Part shown: positions 34,286 through 43,284 of the stretch, one piece after another
How positions within the stretch are numbered: position 1 is the first letter of the stretch
Layout: each line of letters opens with the position of its first letter
NCBI GenBank assembly: GCA_024998815.1
Contig: JACEUQ010000003.1
Span: forward strand, 509,900-573,899
DNA from: Opitutus sp.
Lineage (GTDB): Bacteria > Verrucomicrobiota > Verrucomicrobiia > Opitutales > Opitutaceae
DNA length: 64,000 nucleotides
Reading direction: 5' to 3'
Program-made: the position numbers and the translations under genes
The notes under the pieces: model-generated
What the model saw: only the letters and a program-made list of their open reading frames with translations
Database searches by the model: none
Told to the model about the DNA's origin: nothing

Positions 34286-35284
34286 TCAGAACTCGGCGCT
34301 CAGGCTTAGGCCGAGGCCGAGGGTTTTGCTGGTGTAGGCGTAGCCGCCATCATCCGTGCCCTGGGGCTTGCGGAGGTCGTAGCTGGAATACAGGCGGGCC
34401 GAGGCCCAGGGGCGGAGCGTGTAACTCAGGCTCAGGCCGAGGGACGCAGTGATGTCGCGGCGGTTGGCGTCGGAAAAGATCGCTTCCTGGTAGTGGAGGT
34501 AATCGGTGTAACTGACGCGCACGGTCGGGCCGACCGTCCATTTGCCCAGCAAGAGATAATAAGCGGCGTCGGCGGCGTAGTCGGTTTTGTCGTTGCGGTC
34601 GTCGCGGAAAAGCCCGTCGGCGTCATCCGCGGTGGTGACGGCGTAACTCACGCTCGTGCCCAAGCTGAGAATTTGGGTGTCGGAGATGCCGATCATTTTG
34701 CGCAGGCCGAGAGCGGGGGTGTGGGAGCGCAGGATTTGGTGGTAGTTGGTGGCCGGATCGTTGCCGTAAACGGCATTGGTGGTGACGCCCAGGTTGGCCT
34801 CCCAGTTGGCGCCGAAGCGGTAGCGCAGGCCGAAGGGCAGGGAGAAGGAGTCGAAGTCGAGGTTGCTGGAGTCCATGCCTTCGCCGATGCCGTGGTAAAA
34901 CCGTTGGTAAACGAGGCCGACCGAGGGCGTGAGCATGCCTTCGCCGAGGGCCACGGACTTGAATTCGCCGCGCACCGACAGGGTTTGGGCGAGGATGACG
35001 GCGTTTTCTTTAACTGAGCCGGGCGAGACGAGCGTGACGTTGTCGGTGTAATAAAACTGGCCGTCGTAGGCGACGGCGACTTTGACCGGGCTGGTGCGTT
35101 TTTCGGCGATGCGCTGGTTGCCGGCGTCGGCGTCACCGGGGCTGACGGCGACCCCGGGGGCAACGGGAGGGGTGGCCGAGGGAGGAGTGGCCTGCTGGGC
35201 GCGGTCGATGATGGTTTGGCTGGTGTCGGCCGCGAAGAGGGCGGCGGGAGAGGCGAGCAGCGCGAGCAGGAGCGGGTATTTCAT
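34286..35284 (-). CDS. Predicted outer-membrane beta-barrel protein
   Basis: A 332-residue exported protein. Signal peptide to about residue 19 (YPLLLALLASPAALFAAD), a Pro/Ala-rich linker, then from ~65 alternating strands typical of a barrel: VKVAVAYDGQFYYTDNVTLV, LTPSVGLVYQRFYHGIG, SFSLPFGLRYRFGANWEANL. It ends KTLGLGLSLSAEF with a terminal Phe, the usual recognition signal for the Bam machinery. It lies 73 bases downstream of the giant FecR-domain gene on the same strand, so both are probably one unit. Cargo or ligand is unknown. Confidence 0.75.
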   Translation of the reverse strand: MKYPLLLALLASPAALFAADTSQTIIDRAQQATPPSATPPVAPGVAVSPGDADAGNQRIAEKRTSPVKVAVAYDGQFYYTDNVTLVSPGSVKENAVILAQTLSVRGEFKSVALGEGMLTPSVGLVYQRFYHGIGEGMDSSNLDFDSFSLPFGLRYRFGANWEANLGVTTNAVYGNDPATNYHQILRSHTPALGLRKMIGISDTQILSLGTSVSYAVTTADDADGLFRDDRNDKTDYAADAAYYLLLGKWTVGPTVRVSYTDYLHYQEAIFSDANRRDITASLGLSLSYTLRPWASARLYSSYDLRKPQGTDDGGYAYTSKTLGLGLSLSAEF

Positions 35285-35357
35285 TACAAGGAGGCGAAGG
35301 TGGCAGCGTGAGAAGGGCTAGGAGCGGGCGGAAGGGCCGGAATGATGCGTTAGGGAC

Positions 35358-38300
35358 TCAGGGGGCTGTTCGCGTTGTTCCTTGTGCGACGTGGGTGGGC
35401 AGTACGGCCGGCGCGGTTAGGGTGCCGATGGCGATGTTGCCGTTGGCTTTGTTCTGGCTGGTGGCGCCGAACAGATCTGCCGTCGAGGTGAGGGTTTGGG
35501 TGCCGTAGGTCACGTTGCTCACGAAATTAACGCGACCGGGAATGCTTGAGCCGAAGTTAACCCCGCCGGTGTCGCGCGAATTGAGTGATGCGACCGAGCC
35601 GATAGGGAAGGAAACATTGGTCAGGTTGATGGTCGCCGCCGCCATGGTGATGCTGCGGATGTTGTTGGAGAACATCATACCGGTGGAGCTGTTGCCGGTG
35701 AGGTCTATCAGGTCGGCGGCGCGCAGGTAGAGGTCGTGGTTGGTGCCCACCGTGAAGGCGGCGTTGGCGCTAAGGCCCGAGTTGTTGATTTTGAGAAAAC
35801 GGGTGGCGCCAACGTGGAGATCTCCCCCCGAGGAGAAGAGGACGTTAAACATCTCGACGGCAGCGATATTACCATTGGTGAAAAAGAAACTGTTCGGGAC
35901 GCCTGGGGTTACGTTGTAATTAAAGGAGGCGCCCGCTCCCGGGAGGCGAGTTTCATCGATGCGCTCGGTGGTGGCGCGCAGGGCAGCGGGCAGGGCCCCA
36001 TAAGCGGTGAGTAGGCGGTCGAGACCGACGGTGTCAGCCCCGATGATGGAGACCCCGCCGGTGCCGATGATGCCCAGCTCGCGTAGCACCTGTTTGTGGA
36101 ATGCAGGAAGGACAGAAAAAGCGTCAATATTGGCCTTAAGGTCGGCGACGCGGTCAGTGGTGTTGAGCAGCTCGAAGAAGGGGTTGGGGCCGTTGCCCGG
36201 GCCGTTGGGGTCATAGCCACCGAGGATTGCAGCGCTTAAATCCAATTCGATTAGGATGGAAAACTGGGCGTCAGTGAGTCCGTTTAGCAGCATATTAATA
36301 TCTGCTAGCGGACGGAGCGAGGAGGAGCCTCCGCTGATCAGGGGGTTGGCCAGTTCATAGAAATTAATTTTGCTGTCGTGCGTGATGTCCAAATAGGCGC
36401 GGGTGGGGGCGGGCAGGCCGTCGTAGTCGGCGAGGGTGGCGACGAGCGAACCGTGAGGAGTGGAGCCGGTTTCAGCGACGAGGAAGTTCTCCGGGAGCGA
36501 CTCGAAGGAAAGGATGCGGCTGTCCTCCAGCGATTGCCGGAGAGTCGGGTTGGACAGGTAAAATCCGGTCAACTGCTGGACGCGCTGAAGGGCGGTCAAG
36601 CTGGTGTCGGCATACGTTTCACCGGCGAGGTGTTCGTAGAAAATATGGCCAAGCCTGAGGGCGCGGGCGGCGGCTTGTTCGGCCGGATTGAGTGAGTTGT
36701 AGAAAGCAACTGCGCCAGTGATGAGGGCTGAATTGCTGCGGGGCGGGCTGCCGAATTCGTTGACCATGCGTTGGCCAACGCCGAGTTGTTTCATAAGCAG
36801 GCGGTCGGCTTCGGAGGCTTGGTCGAGGGCTTGAACGGCGAGCAGTTGAAGGCTCCCGAAGTTTTGTGGCGATGCATCGAAGTCCTTCATGACGGCATGC
36901 TGGGTTGCCGACAGTCCAGCGATGTTGCTCAGGAACGTCTGTGCGGAGAGACCACTGGCCAGATCGGCAAGATGGCGGCCCGCTCCGGTTGCGCTAATCA
37001 GGGCGATTTCCGAGGGTGAGAACCGCGCCAGCAGGGCCTGAATGTAGCCGGTGCTGGTGTCCATGATGGCGTCGCCGGCGCCCAGATCGATGATGAAGGC
37101 GCGCTCGGTGGCGGTCAGGGCGTTCCAGCTGGCGAGGGTGCGGGCGAAGGCGCCGGGGCTCCACTGCAGCGGATCGGGGCTGCTGGACATGTTCACCAGT
37201 CCCGGGCCCGCCATTTCCTTGACCATGAGGAAGGCGCCGGGGTTGGACTTTTTGAGGTCGTTAAAGGCCGCCAGGTGGGTGCGCAGGTCGGCGAAGGTGA
37301 ACGCCACGCCGGTTTGGGGATCGGGGCGGAGGACGAACACTGCAATGTCGACCTCGTTGAGGGCGACCAACAGGTTTTGGATTTCAGGGTGCAGGGCACG
37401 GAAGGCGGGCCGCAGGGAGTCAGGCAGGCGCTCGAGGAAAAGGTCGAGGGCGGTTTTGGCGGTGACTTCCTTGATGTTAGGGGGGGGGGGCGGAGGAAGG
37501 GTCGAGCCCGGGGGCGGGAGCAGGGGCGGAGGGGCGTCTCCAGGAGGCGGGGCGTCGCCGGGGGCGGGTTCAGGCGGGGGCGCGTCGCTGGTGTCGCGGG
37601 CACCGTCGACCGACTTCTGCGTCTCGGGCGAAATCGTGACGCCCAAATCCTTGGCGGCGGCGAGCGCGTTGTTGAGCGCTTCGGGGGCTACGCTGATGCC
37701 GGCGTCAATCGCGGTGGCGATGGCCGCAATCGTGGTTTCAGCACCCTTTTGCGCGACCTTTTGGTCTTCGGGGGAAAGTTGGCTGATGTTCTCCACCTTC
37801 TGGCTCTGACCGTTGGCCTTGGTCACGGAGAGTTGGCCGGGCGCGAGGGTCATCTTGCTGCCGTCGCTGAAGTTAATCGAAATGGCGCCGTGGGCGACGA
37901 CGATGGTCTGGATGCCGGCCGAGTTGATGCCGACGGTATAGGTGGTGCCGCGCGCACCGGCCAAGCCGCGCGCCGTGCGGATGCTGTAATCGTAGGTGAC
38001 GCCTTCGGGCTTTTGCAGGTCGGAAACGACCGAGCCCTCTTTGAGGTCGAGCACCACTTTTTGGGTGACGTTGGTGTCGGAGGTGCGGTTCTCGGTCGCG
38101 CTTTCGAGCAGCAGCGTGGTGTTGGGGGTGACGATGGACTTGATGCCGGGCATCGGCGTGAGGACCAAGCGGCCGTCGGCACCGGTGACGATGCGCGTGC
38201 CGATGATGACCGTCTCGCCCTTGACGGCGGGACGCAGGGCGGGTTCCTCAGGGCGCTGGACCGAAGCCTGGCCGCTTACAAAGACCACACGCACGCTTTG

Positions 38301-38366
38301 CGCGGCGAGATCGACAACTAGGCAAAAAACGAGGCCTAAGACAACAAACGGGGTAGAAAGTCGCAT
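35358..38366 (-). CDS. Large exported FecR-domain protein
   Basis: A 1002-residue protein with a signal peptide (FVVLGLVFCLVVDLAAQS). A FecR domain at ~25-195 includes VRVVFVSGQASVQRP, VVLDLKEGSVVSDLQKP and GLAGARGTTYTVGINSAG. A Pro-rich spacer at ~260-300 (PPPLLPPPGSTLPPPPPP) leads to ~700 residues I do not recognise, with a last part of beta-solenoid look (GNSSTGMMFSNNIRSITMAA). FecR domains carry signals in the periplasm, classically between an outer-membrane receptor and an anti-sigma factor, but no sigma factor is here. Divergent to it (58 bases apart) is a CHASE2 adenylate cyclase, and downstream is a barrel protein. A link between these three is inferred. Confidence 0.8.
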   Translation of the reverse strand: MRLSTPFVVLGLVFCLVVDLAAQSVRVVFVSGQASVQRPEEPALRPAVKGETVIIGTRIVTGADGRLVLTPMPGIKSIVTPNTTLLLESATENRTSDTNVTQKVVLDLKEGSVVSDLQKPEGVTYDYSIRTARGLAGARGTTYTVGINSAGIQTIVVAHGAISINFSDGSKMTLAPGQLSVTKANGQSQKVENISQLSPEDQKVAQKGAETTIAAIATAIDAGISVAPEALNNALAAAKDLGVTISPETQKSVDGARDTSDAPPPEPAPGDAPPPGDAPPPLLPPPGSTLPPPPPPNIKEVTAKTALDLFLERLPDSLRPAFRALHPEIQNLLVALNEVDIAVFVLRPDPQTGVAFTFADLRTHLAAFNDLKKSNPGAFLMVKEMAGPGLVNMSSSPDPLQWSPGAFARTLASWNALTATERAFIIDLGAGDAIMDTSTGYIQALLARFSPSEIALISATGAGRHLADLASGLSAQTFLSNIAGLSATQHAVMKDFDASPQNFGSLQLLAVQALDQASEADRLLMKQLGVGQRMVNEFGSPPRSNSALITGAVAFYNSLNPAEQAAARALRLGHIFYEHLAGETYADTSLTALQRVQQLTGFYLSNPTLRQSLEDSRILSFESLPENFLVAETGSTPHGSLVATLADYDGLPAPTRAYLDITHDSKINFYELANPLISGGSSSLRPLADINMLLNGLTDAQFSILIELDLSAAILGGYDPNGPGNGPNPFFELLNTTDRVADLKANIDAFSVLPAFHKQVLRELGIIGTGGVSIIGADTVGLDRLLTAYGALPAALRATTERIDETRLPGAGASFNYNVTPGVPNSFFFTNGNIAAVEMFNVLFSSGGDLHVGATRFLKINNSGLSANAAFTVGTNHDLYLRAADLIDLTGNSSTGMMFSNNIRSITMAAATINLTNVSFPIGSVASLNSRDTGGVNFGSSIPGRVNFVSNVTYGTQTLTSTADLFGATSQNKANGNIAIGTLTAPAVLPTHVAQGTTRTAP

Positions 38367-38424
38367 AAAACTTACACTATTGTTTCGTCTAGTGCCTCGG
38401 TTGATACAAGGAATTTTACCTCAG

Positions 38425-40692
38425 GTGAAAATTTCTACGCTTACCCCTGCCTTCTTGCTCAGAATTCCACCGGTTTGGCGCCTGCGAATCGGGGCGAGCC
38501 TGCTGATCGGCACGGCCGTGATGTTGTGCACCGGCGTGCTCCCGCTGCGCCGACTGGAGTGGCTGACGGAGGACTCCCGGTTGCAGTTGCGGGCAAAGTA
38601 CAGCTTCGTGGAACCCACCGGCCAGGTCGTGCTGTTGGAAATCGACCAGCAGTCGTTGGATATTCAGGGTAAATGGCCGTTTGATCGCCAGATTCATGGC
38701 CAGGTTATGGAATGGCTGGGGAAATTCCCCGAAGTGCGCCCCGCGACCATGAGCTGGGATTTTGTGTTTTTGGATGAAGATAGAGATCCGCTCGTTGACC
38801 AAGCGTTTGCGGCGTCCTTGGTCGGTGCGGGTTATCCCATTACGATGGGTGCAAACGCGACCCAAGCCGCCAAGGGGATTTTGGCCCAGGGCAAGCCGGC
38901 CAAGCGGCTCGGGCTGACCGAGCCGCTTGGGCTTCCCCCTGAGGTGGTCAACGCCTTGCCAGATATGAAAGGGTTGCTCATTCCTATCAATCCACTGCTG
39001 AGCGTTAGCCGCTTTGCGCTGCTCGATGCCGATCCTGAGGACGACAGCATCATTCGTAAAATTCCTTTTGTTACGCGGATTGGAACTCGGGTTTTTCCGA
39101 GTTTCGTGCTCGGCACGCTGATGTCGTATTGGAAGGTGGAACCCACGGCGATAACCGTGAAACCGGGCGAGTCCATCGTGCTGCATGCCCCGAACGGTGA
39201 TCATGTCATACCGATTGATCGGGAGGGGTACTACCATCTTAACTACCGCTATGAGGTTGCTGATCCGGTACTGAAAACCGGCGGAATTAAAGGGGTTTCG
39301 TATCAATACGCCTTTGAGGCGTTGGTGGATTGGATGACGCTCGGGAAGTCGGAGAAATCACTGCCAGTGGCAGGCAAGATCCTCGTGGTGGGGCAGACCG
39401 CCAACGGCTTGACCGATATCGGAACAAGCCCGCTTAAGTCCAACAGCGCCAAGGTGCTCGTGCACATCAACGCCATGGAGAACATCCTGCGCGGCGATTA
39501 TCTCATCCGCACCGCGCTTTGGCCGGTATTGGCGGGGATATTACTCATTGGCCTGCTGGCGGCGTGGCTGCTGGACCATTTCCGTACGGTGTACTTTTTC
39601 ACCGTGGGCGGGCTCGTGCTGGCCTTGGGTTTGGTCTCCTGGGGCATGCTGGCGGCGGGCAACCTCATGATTCCGGTGGCCGCTCCGCTCATCGCGTTCC
39701 TCGTGCAGCAGTCGATCGTCACGTTTTTAAAAATCCGCGACGAACAGGCCCAGCGCGACCGCATCCGCAAGATGTTCGGCTCCTACGTCTCGCCCGAACT
39801 CGTGCGCCGCATGGTCGAGACGCGCGTCGAGCCCAAGCTCGGCGGTCACCAGGACGAAATCACCGCGTTTTTCAGCGATATTCAGGGCTTTTCGGCGTTC
39901 TCCGAGGTGCTCTCGCCGGTGGATTTGGTCGATTTGCTCAACGAGTACCTCGGGGCGATGACCGACATTTTGCAGGACAGTGGCGGTGCGCTCGATAAGT
40001 ACATCGGCGACGCGATTGTGGCCATGTTCGGCGGGCTGGTGCCGGTCGCCACGCACGCGCGGCTGGCGTGTGAATCGGCCATCAAGATGCAGATGAGGCA
40101 GGGCGAACTGCGCAAGGAGTGGACGGCGCAGGGCGACCGCTGGCCCGCGCTGGTGCATTCGATGCGCACCCGCATCGGTCTCAACTCGGGCCAGGTGGTG
40201 GTGGGCAACATGGGATCACGTCACCGGTTTAATTTTACGATGATGGGTGACACGGTTAACTTGGCCGCACGCTGCGAAAGCGGAGCCAAAACGTTTGGCG
40301 CCTACACGGTGGCCACAGGCGCGACTGTCGAAGGCGCGCGCGCGGCGGGCTGCGAGTGTGTGTTCCGCGAACTGGACCGCATCGTGGTGAAAGGCCGCAC
40401 CGAGCCGGTGGTGATTTTTGAAATCGTCGCGCTGTCTCCGGTTTATTTGTCGGAGGAGGCGTTCACGTGCCTGGAGTTGTTTGCCAAGGGGCGGGCGCTG
40501 TACCTGAAGCAGGAGTGGGCCGAGGCAAAGCGGTGCTTTGATGCGGCGACGGCGAACGAGCCGCTGAAGCCGGGCCGCGACATGGGCGTGGAATCGAACC
40601 CCTCGCTGATCATGGCGGCGCGGTGCGTGAAAATGGCGGAGCACCCGCCCGGCGCGGATTGGGACGGGGTTTACCGAATGACCACCAAATGA
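38425..40692 (+). CDS. CHASE2-domain adenylate cyclase (class III)
   Basis: Membrane-bound enzyme of 755 residues that makes cAMP. One N-terminal helix (~17-40) is followed by a periplasmic CHASE2 domain (~50-335, VVLLEIDQQSLDIQGKWPFD, HINAMENILRGDYLIR), three helices (~360-455) and a cytoplasmic cyclase domain (~475-655). Catalytic residues are complete: metal ligands Asp485 (FFSDIQGFS) and Asp529 (KYIGDAIVA), transition-state Asn612 and Arg616 (VNLAAR), adenine-selecting Lys525 and Asp609. GTG 38425 is the likely start, with AAGGA 12 bases before; the longer open frame runs antisense into the FecR gene and is not credible. A FecR-like gene overlaps its stop (ATGA). Confidence 0.92.
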   Translation: MKISTLTPAFLLRIPPVWRLRIGASLLIGTAVMLCTGVLPLRRLEWLTEDSRLQLRAKYSFVEPTGQVVLLEIDQQSLDIQGKWPFDRQIHGQVMEWLGKFPEVRPATMSWDFVFLDEDRDPLVDQAFAASLVGAGYPITMGANATQAAKGILAQGKPAKRLGLTEPLGLPPEVVNALPDMKGLLIPINPLLSVSRFALLDADPEDDSIIRKIPFVTRIGTRVFPSFVLGTLMSYWKVEPTAITVKPGESIVLHAPNGDHVIPIDREGYYHLNYRYEVADPVLKTGGIKGVSYQYAFEALVDWMTLGKSEKSLPVAGKILVVGQTANGLTDIGTSPLKSNSAKVLVHINAMENILRGDYLIRTALWPVLAGILLIGLLAAWLLDHFRTVYFFTVGGLVLALGLVSWGMLAAGNLMIPVAAPLIAFLVQQSIVTFLKIRDEQAQRDRIRKMFGSYVSPELVRRMVETRVEPKLGGHQDEITAFFSDIQGFSAFSEVLSPVDLVDLLNEYLGAMTDILQDSGGALDKYIGDAIVAMFGGLVPVATHARLACESAIKMQMRQGELRKEWTAQGDRWPALVHSMRTRIGLNSGQVVVGNMGSRHRFNFTMMGDTVNLAARCESGAKTFGAYTVATGATVEGARAAGCECVFRELDRIVVKGRTEPVVIFEIVALSPVYLSEEAFTCLELFAKGRALYLKQEWAEAKRCFDAATANEPLKPGRDMGVESNPSLIMAARCVKMAEHPPGADWDGVYRMTTK

Positions 40693-41657
40693 GCGCGACG
40701 TTACGCTGGGTTTTCGGCTGCCTGCTGGCTGGGTCGTGCGCGTCGCACGGGGGCGCGCAGGCGCAGGAGGCTGCTGCAGCAGCCGTGGCTACGGAGGTGA
40801 AAGTGCAAGCCTCTGGGGCGGTGAACGCGAACGCGGCTGTGTCGGCGGGCGCGCAAGCGGCAGCGGAACAGGCGCCCACGCTGGGCCACGTGGCTGGGCG
40901 GGTCATGTTGCGGACTTTGAACGCAAAAGGCGGGGCACGGCTGGAGTTTCCCAAAACGGGGCGGCAGCTGGCGGCGGGCGAGGTGTTGATCACGGGCGAC
41001 CAGTCGTTGTTTGAACTGCGCGTGGGCGAGGCGGGTTGGTGGCGGGTGGGGCGGCGGGCGGTGGTGGCACCGCTGGCGGGCGGGGGCGGGGGTTTGACGG
41101 CGGGCACGGCGCTGGTGCGGGTGCCCAAGGGCGCGAGCTGGCGCATCGACGCGGCGCGGGGCTCGGCGCGCCTTGCGGCGGGCCTGTGGTTGTTGCAGGC
41201 GGTGGACAACGAGGGGTTGAAAATCGCCTGCCTGGACGGCCCTGCCGAGCTGTTGGCAATCGGCGAACCCGCCGCTCCGGAGCCGGCGAACGCCAAGGCG
41301 ACTGGGGTGGGCGAGGGGAGCGGGGCGACGGCTGCAACGGGTGTTACGCCGGCGCCGTTGGACCGCTTAAAACTCAACCCCGGTGAGCTGGTGTTTTTGC
41401 GCCCGGGCGGCGCGGCGTTCGGGCCGATTGTGGTGATTTATTTGGAGGAACTCATTGCGACGAGCCGGCTGATAAACGGGTTTCCCGAGCCGTTGCCCGA
41501 GCTGCGTCGCCTGCAGGTTCTGGGGGTGGTGCAACGTCAGCAGCTCAAGGGCGTGACGAACGCGCTGGTCGCCGGCGCGCGCGATGATCAGGGCTTTGAG
41601 GTCGCGGTGCCCAAGGCGCCGGCGAAGCCCGATGCGACTGAGAAGTCCCCCAAGTAG
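40689..41657 (+). CDS. Small exported FecR-like protein
   Basis: A 322-residue protein that starts at ATG 40689, overlapping the cyclase stop by ATGA, so it is translationally coupled. Signal peptide WVFGCLLAGSCASHGGAQAQ, an Ala-rich stretch, then ~65-200 with features of a FecR domain: LGHVAGRVMLRTLNAKGG, GRQLAAGEVLITGDQSLFEL, TALVRVPKGASWRIDAARGS. The C-terminal ~100 residues (ELVFLRPGGAAFGPIVVIYL) are predicted helical and Pro-poor until a Lys/Pro tail. Coupling suggests it works with CHASE2 in the periplasm. The stop TAG is the first bases of a GCAGTAAC-type repeat. Confidence 0.7.
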   Translation: MSATLRWVFGCLLAGSCASHGGAQAQEAAAAAVATEVKVQASGAVNANAAVSAGAQAAAEQAPTLGHVAGRVMLRTLNAKGGARLEFPKTGRQLAAGEVLITGDQSLFELRVGEAGWWRVGRRAVVAPLAGGGGGLTAGTALVRVPKGASWRIDAARGSARLAAGLWLLQAVDNEGLKIACLDGPAELLAIGEPAAPEPANAKATGVGEGSGATAATGVTPAPLDRLKLNPGELVFLRPGGAAFGPIVVIYLEELIATSRLINGFPEPLPELRRLQVLGVVQRQQLKGVTNALVAGARDDQGFEVAVPKAPAKPDATEKSPK

Positions 41658-41841
41658 GCAGTAACATTTAAAGAGTCGGCTCTGCCGGCCCTGAAAAAAC
41701 AGAAAACACTTCGATCCTTTTAGCCGCAAAAGAACGCAGAGAACGCATAGAAATACAGTGTTTGTTCTTTGCGTTCCTTGCGTTCTTTTGCGGCTAAACT
41801 GCTGTGGTTTGATCCGACACTTTGAATGTTACGGCCTGCTA
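41655..41841. repeat. GCAGTAAC-ended MITE-like element, second complete copy
   Basis: Starts TAGGCAGTAACATTTAAAG at 41655 and ends GAATGTTACGGCCTGCTA. Core TTAGCCGCAAAAGAACGCAG / TTGCGTTCTTTTGCGGCTAA around AATACAGTGTTTGTTC. The first TAG is the stop codon of the upstream FecR-like gene. Confidence 0.85.
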
Positions 41842-41942
41842 ATCCGCGCCGGCGACTGCGCTCGCCCGCCCCCAACGCCTGCGCCTGCGAAGGCGCCAAA
41901 ATAGGCTTCCGCCGGGGCGCTGCGTGGCGCGTAATCGGGGGC

Positions 41943-42863
41943 ATGTCTACGTTGTTTAAAACGATCGCGGTGGTCGGCTCGGGAGCGCTCGGGTTGTACT
42001 ACGGCGGGCGGCTGGCGCGGGCGGGCAATGCGGTGCGTTTTCTGGCGCGCAGCGACCTGGCGGTGCTGCGCGCGCGCGGCATCGTGGTGCGCGCCCCGGA
42101 CGGGCACTTTACCTTGCCCGACGTGTCGGTGGCGGCGACGCCGGAGGAGATCGGCCCGGTCGATCTGGTGGTGATCACGCTCAAAGCGACGGCCAACGAC
42201 CAGTTAACGCGGTTGCTGCCGCCGCTACTGCACGCCGGCACGGTGGTCTTGAATCTGCAAAACGGCCTCGGCGTTGACGAGGCCGCGGCCGCCGTAGTGG
42301 GGCCGGAGCGCACGGTGGGTGGGTTGTGTTTTGTGGGGGTTAACCGCGTCGAACCCGGCGTCGTTGAGTGCAAGTTGCCCGGCCAGATTGTGGCGGGGGA
42401 GTTCACCGGAGCATCGCAGGAGCGCACCCGAGCGTTGGCCGACTTGTTTGGGCGGGCCGGGGTGAAGCTGAGCGTGAACGAGTGCCTAGCCGGCGCGCGC
42501 TGGCACAAGCTGGTGTGGAACGTGCCGTTCAACGGCCTGGCGGTGGCTCGCGGCGGTATCAGCACGGCGGATATTCTGGCTTCCGCCGAGCTCACGGCGG
42601 AGGTGTGGGCGCTGATGCGCGAGGTGCAGGCGATCGCGGCGGCGCACGGGGTGGTGATAACCGACGCGTTTTTGAAAGATCAAGTCGAGCGCACTCGGCC
42701 TATGGGTGATTACAAGCCGTCCACGCTGCTCGACTTTTTGGCAGGCAAGCCGCTGGAGCTGGAGCCGATTTGGGGCGAGCCGCTGCGCCGCGCCCAGGCG
42801 AAGGGCCTGCCGGCGCCGCGCCTGCAGGCGCTGTACGCGGCGCTGGCGCAGGTCGGGAGGTGA
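41943..42863 (+). CDS. panE: 2-dehydropantoate 2-reductase (ketopantoate reductase)
   Basis: NADPH-dependent reduction of ketopantoate to pantoate in coenzyme A synthesis. The 306-residue protein has an N-terminal Rossmann motif (IAVVGSGALGLYYGGRLARA), VVITLKATANDQLTRLLPPL, LNLQNGLGVDEAAAAVVG, then NECLAGARWHKLVWNVPFNG with the catalytic Lys and conserved Asn, and the C-terminal PSTLLDFLAGKPLELEPIWG. Start ATG 41943; the open frame extends to 41826 through repeat sequence. Several family members reduce other 2-keto acids, so the exact substrate is probable, not certain. Confidence 0.88.
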   Translation: MSTLFKTIAVVGSGALGLYYGGRLARAGNAVRFLARSDLAVLRARGIVVRAPDGHFTLPDVSVAATPEEIGPVDLVVITLKATANDQLTRLLPPLLHAGTVVLNLQNGLGVDEAAAAVVGPERTVGGLCFVGVNRVEPGVVECKLPGQIVAGEFTGASQERTRALADLFGRAGVKLSVNECLAGARWHKLVWNVPFNGLAVARGGISTADILASAELTAEVWALMREVQAIAAAHGVVITDAFLKDQVERTRPMGDYKPSTLLDFLAGKPLELEPIWGEPLRRAQAKGLPAPRLQALYAALAQVGR

Positions 42864-43284
42864 CACTTTCGCACTCAAAGAAATACAAACGAACCGGTTT
42901 ACCGCTAATGAACGCTAATGGCCGCTAATAAAAACCTGGGATATAGGGCTTCTGCATTAGCGTATCTTAGCGTTCATTAGCGGTTAAAAATCCGGGGTTT
43001 GATGTTTGGTTGCTGGTACGGTGATCGTGAACTGCAGCCAGGTTTTTATGCGTGTGAATGAGAAAGGGTAGCAATCACCGACCCACCGATCGGCATGCCA
43101 GCGGCACCTCCGAGCTCCGTATCGTTCTCGTTCTCTTAATCCTACTCGTTCTCGTTCCGATGCCGATTGCTCGAGGTAAAGCATGCCTTACAGGTATTGT
43201 TTTTAGGGCCATCCTCCGCCTTCCAGTCCTTAGCCTTGCCGTAGTGAGCCCGGCACGCCTGTCTGCCCTGAGTTTTCTTCTCCC
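42864..43284. other. Gap with a GCTAATGAACGCTAATG palindrome
   Basis: At the panE stop is a half copy of the TGTCACC palindrome (AGGTGACACTTTCG). 42898-42990 is an inverted repeat: TTTACCGCTAATGAACGCTA at the left and TTAGCGTTCATTAGCGGTTA at the right around CCTGGGATATAGGG. 43120-43200 has GTTCTCGTTC words and CATGCCTTACAGG, a word shared with 51810 and 52020. No gene. Confidence 0.65.

Noticed and set aside
37996-38424. N-terminal extension of the CHASE2 cyclase into the FecR gene
   Set aside because: It is antisense to well-supported FecR coding sequence, including its start and signal peptide, and has Arg/Ser-rich nonsense composition.
38425-40692. Guanylate cyclase rather than adenylate cyclase
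   Set aside because: Lys525 and Asp609 are the adenine-selecting pair; guanylate cyclases have Glu and Cys or similar there.
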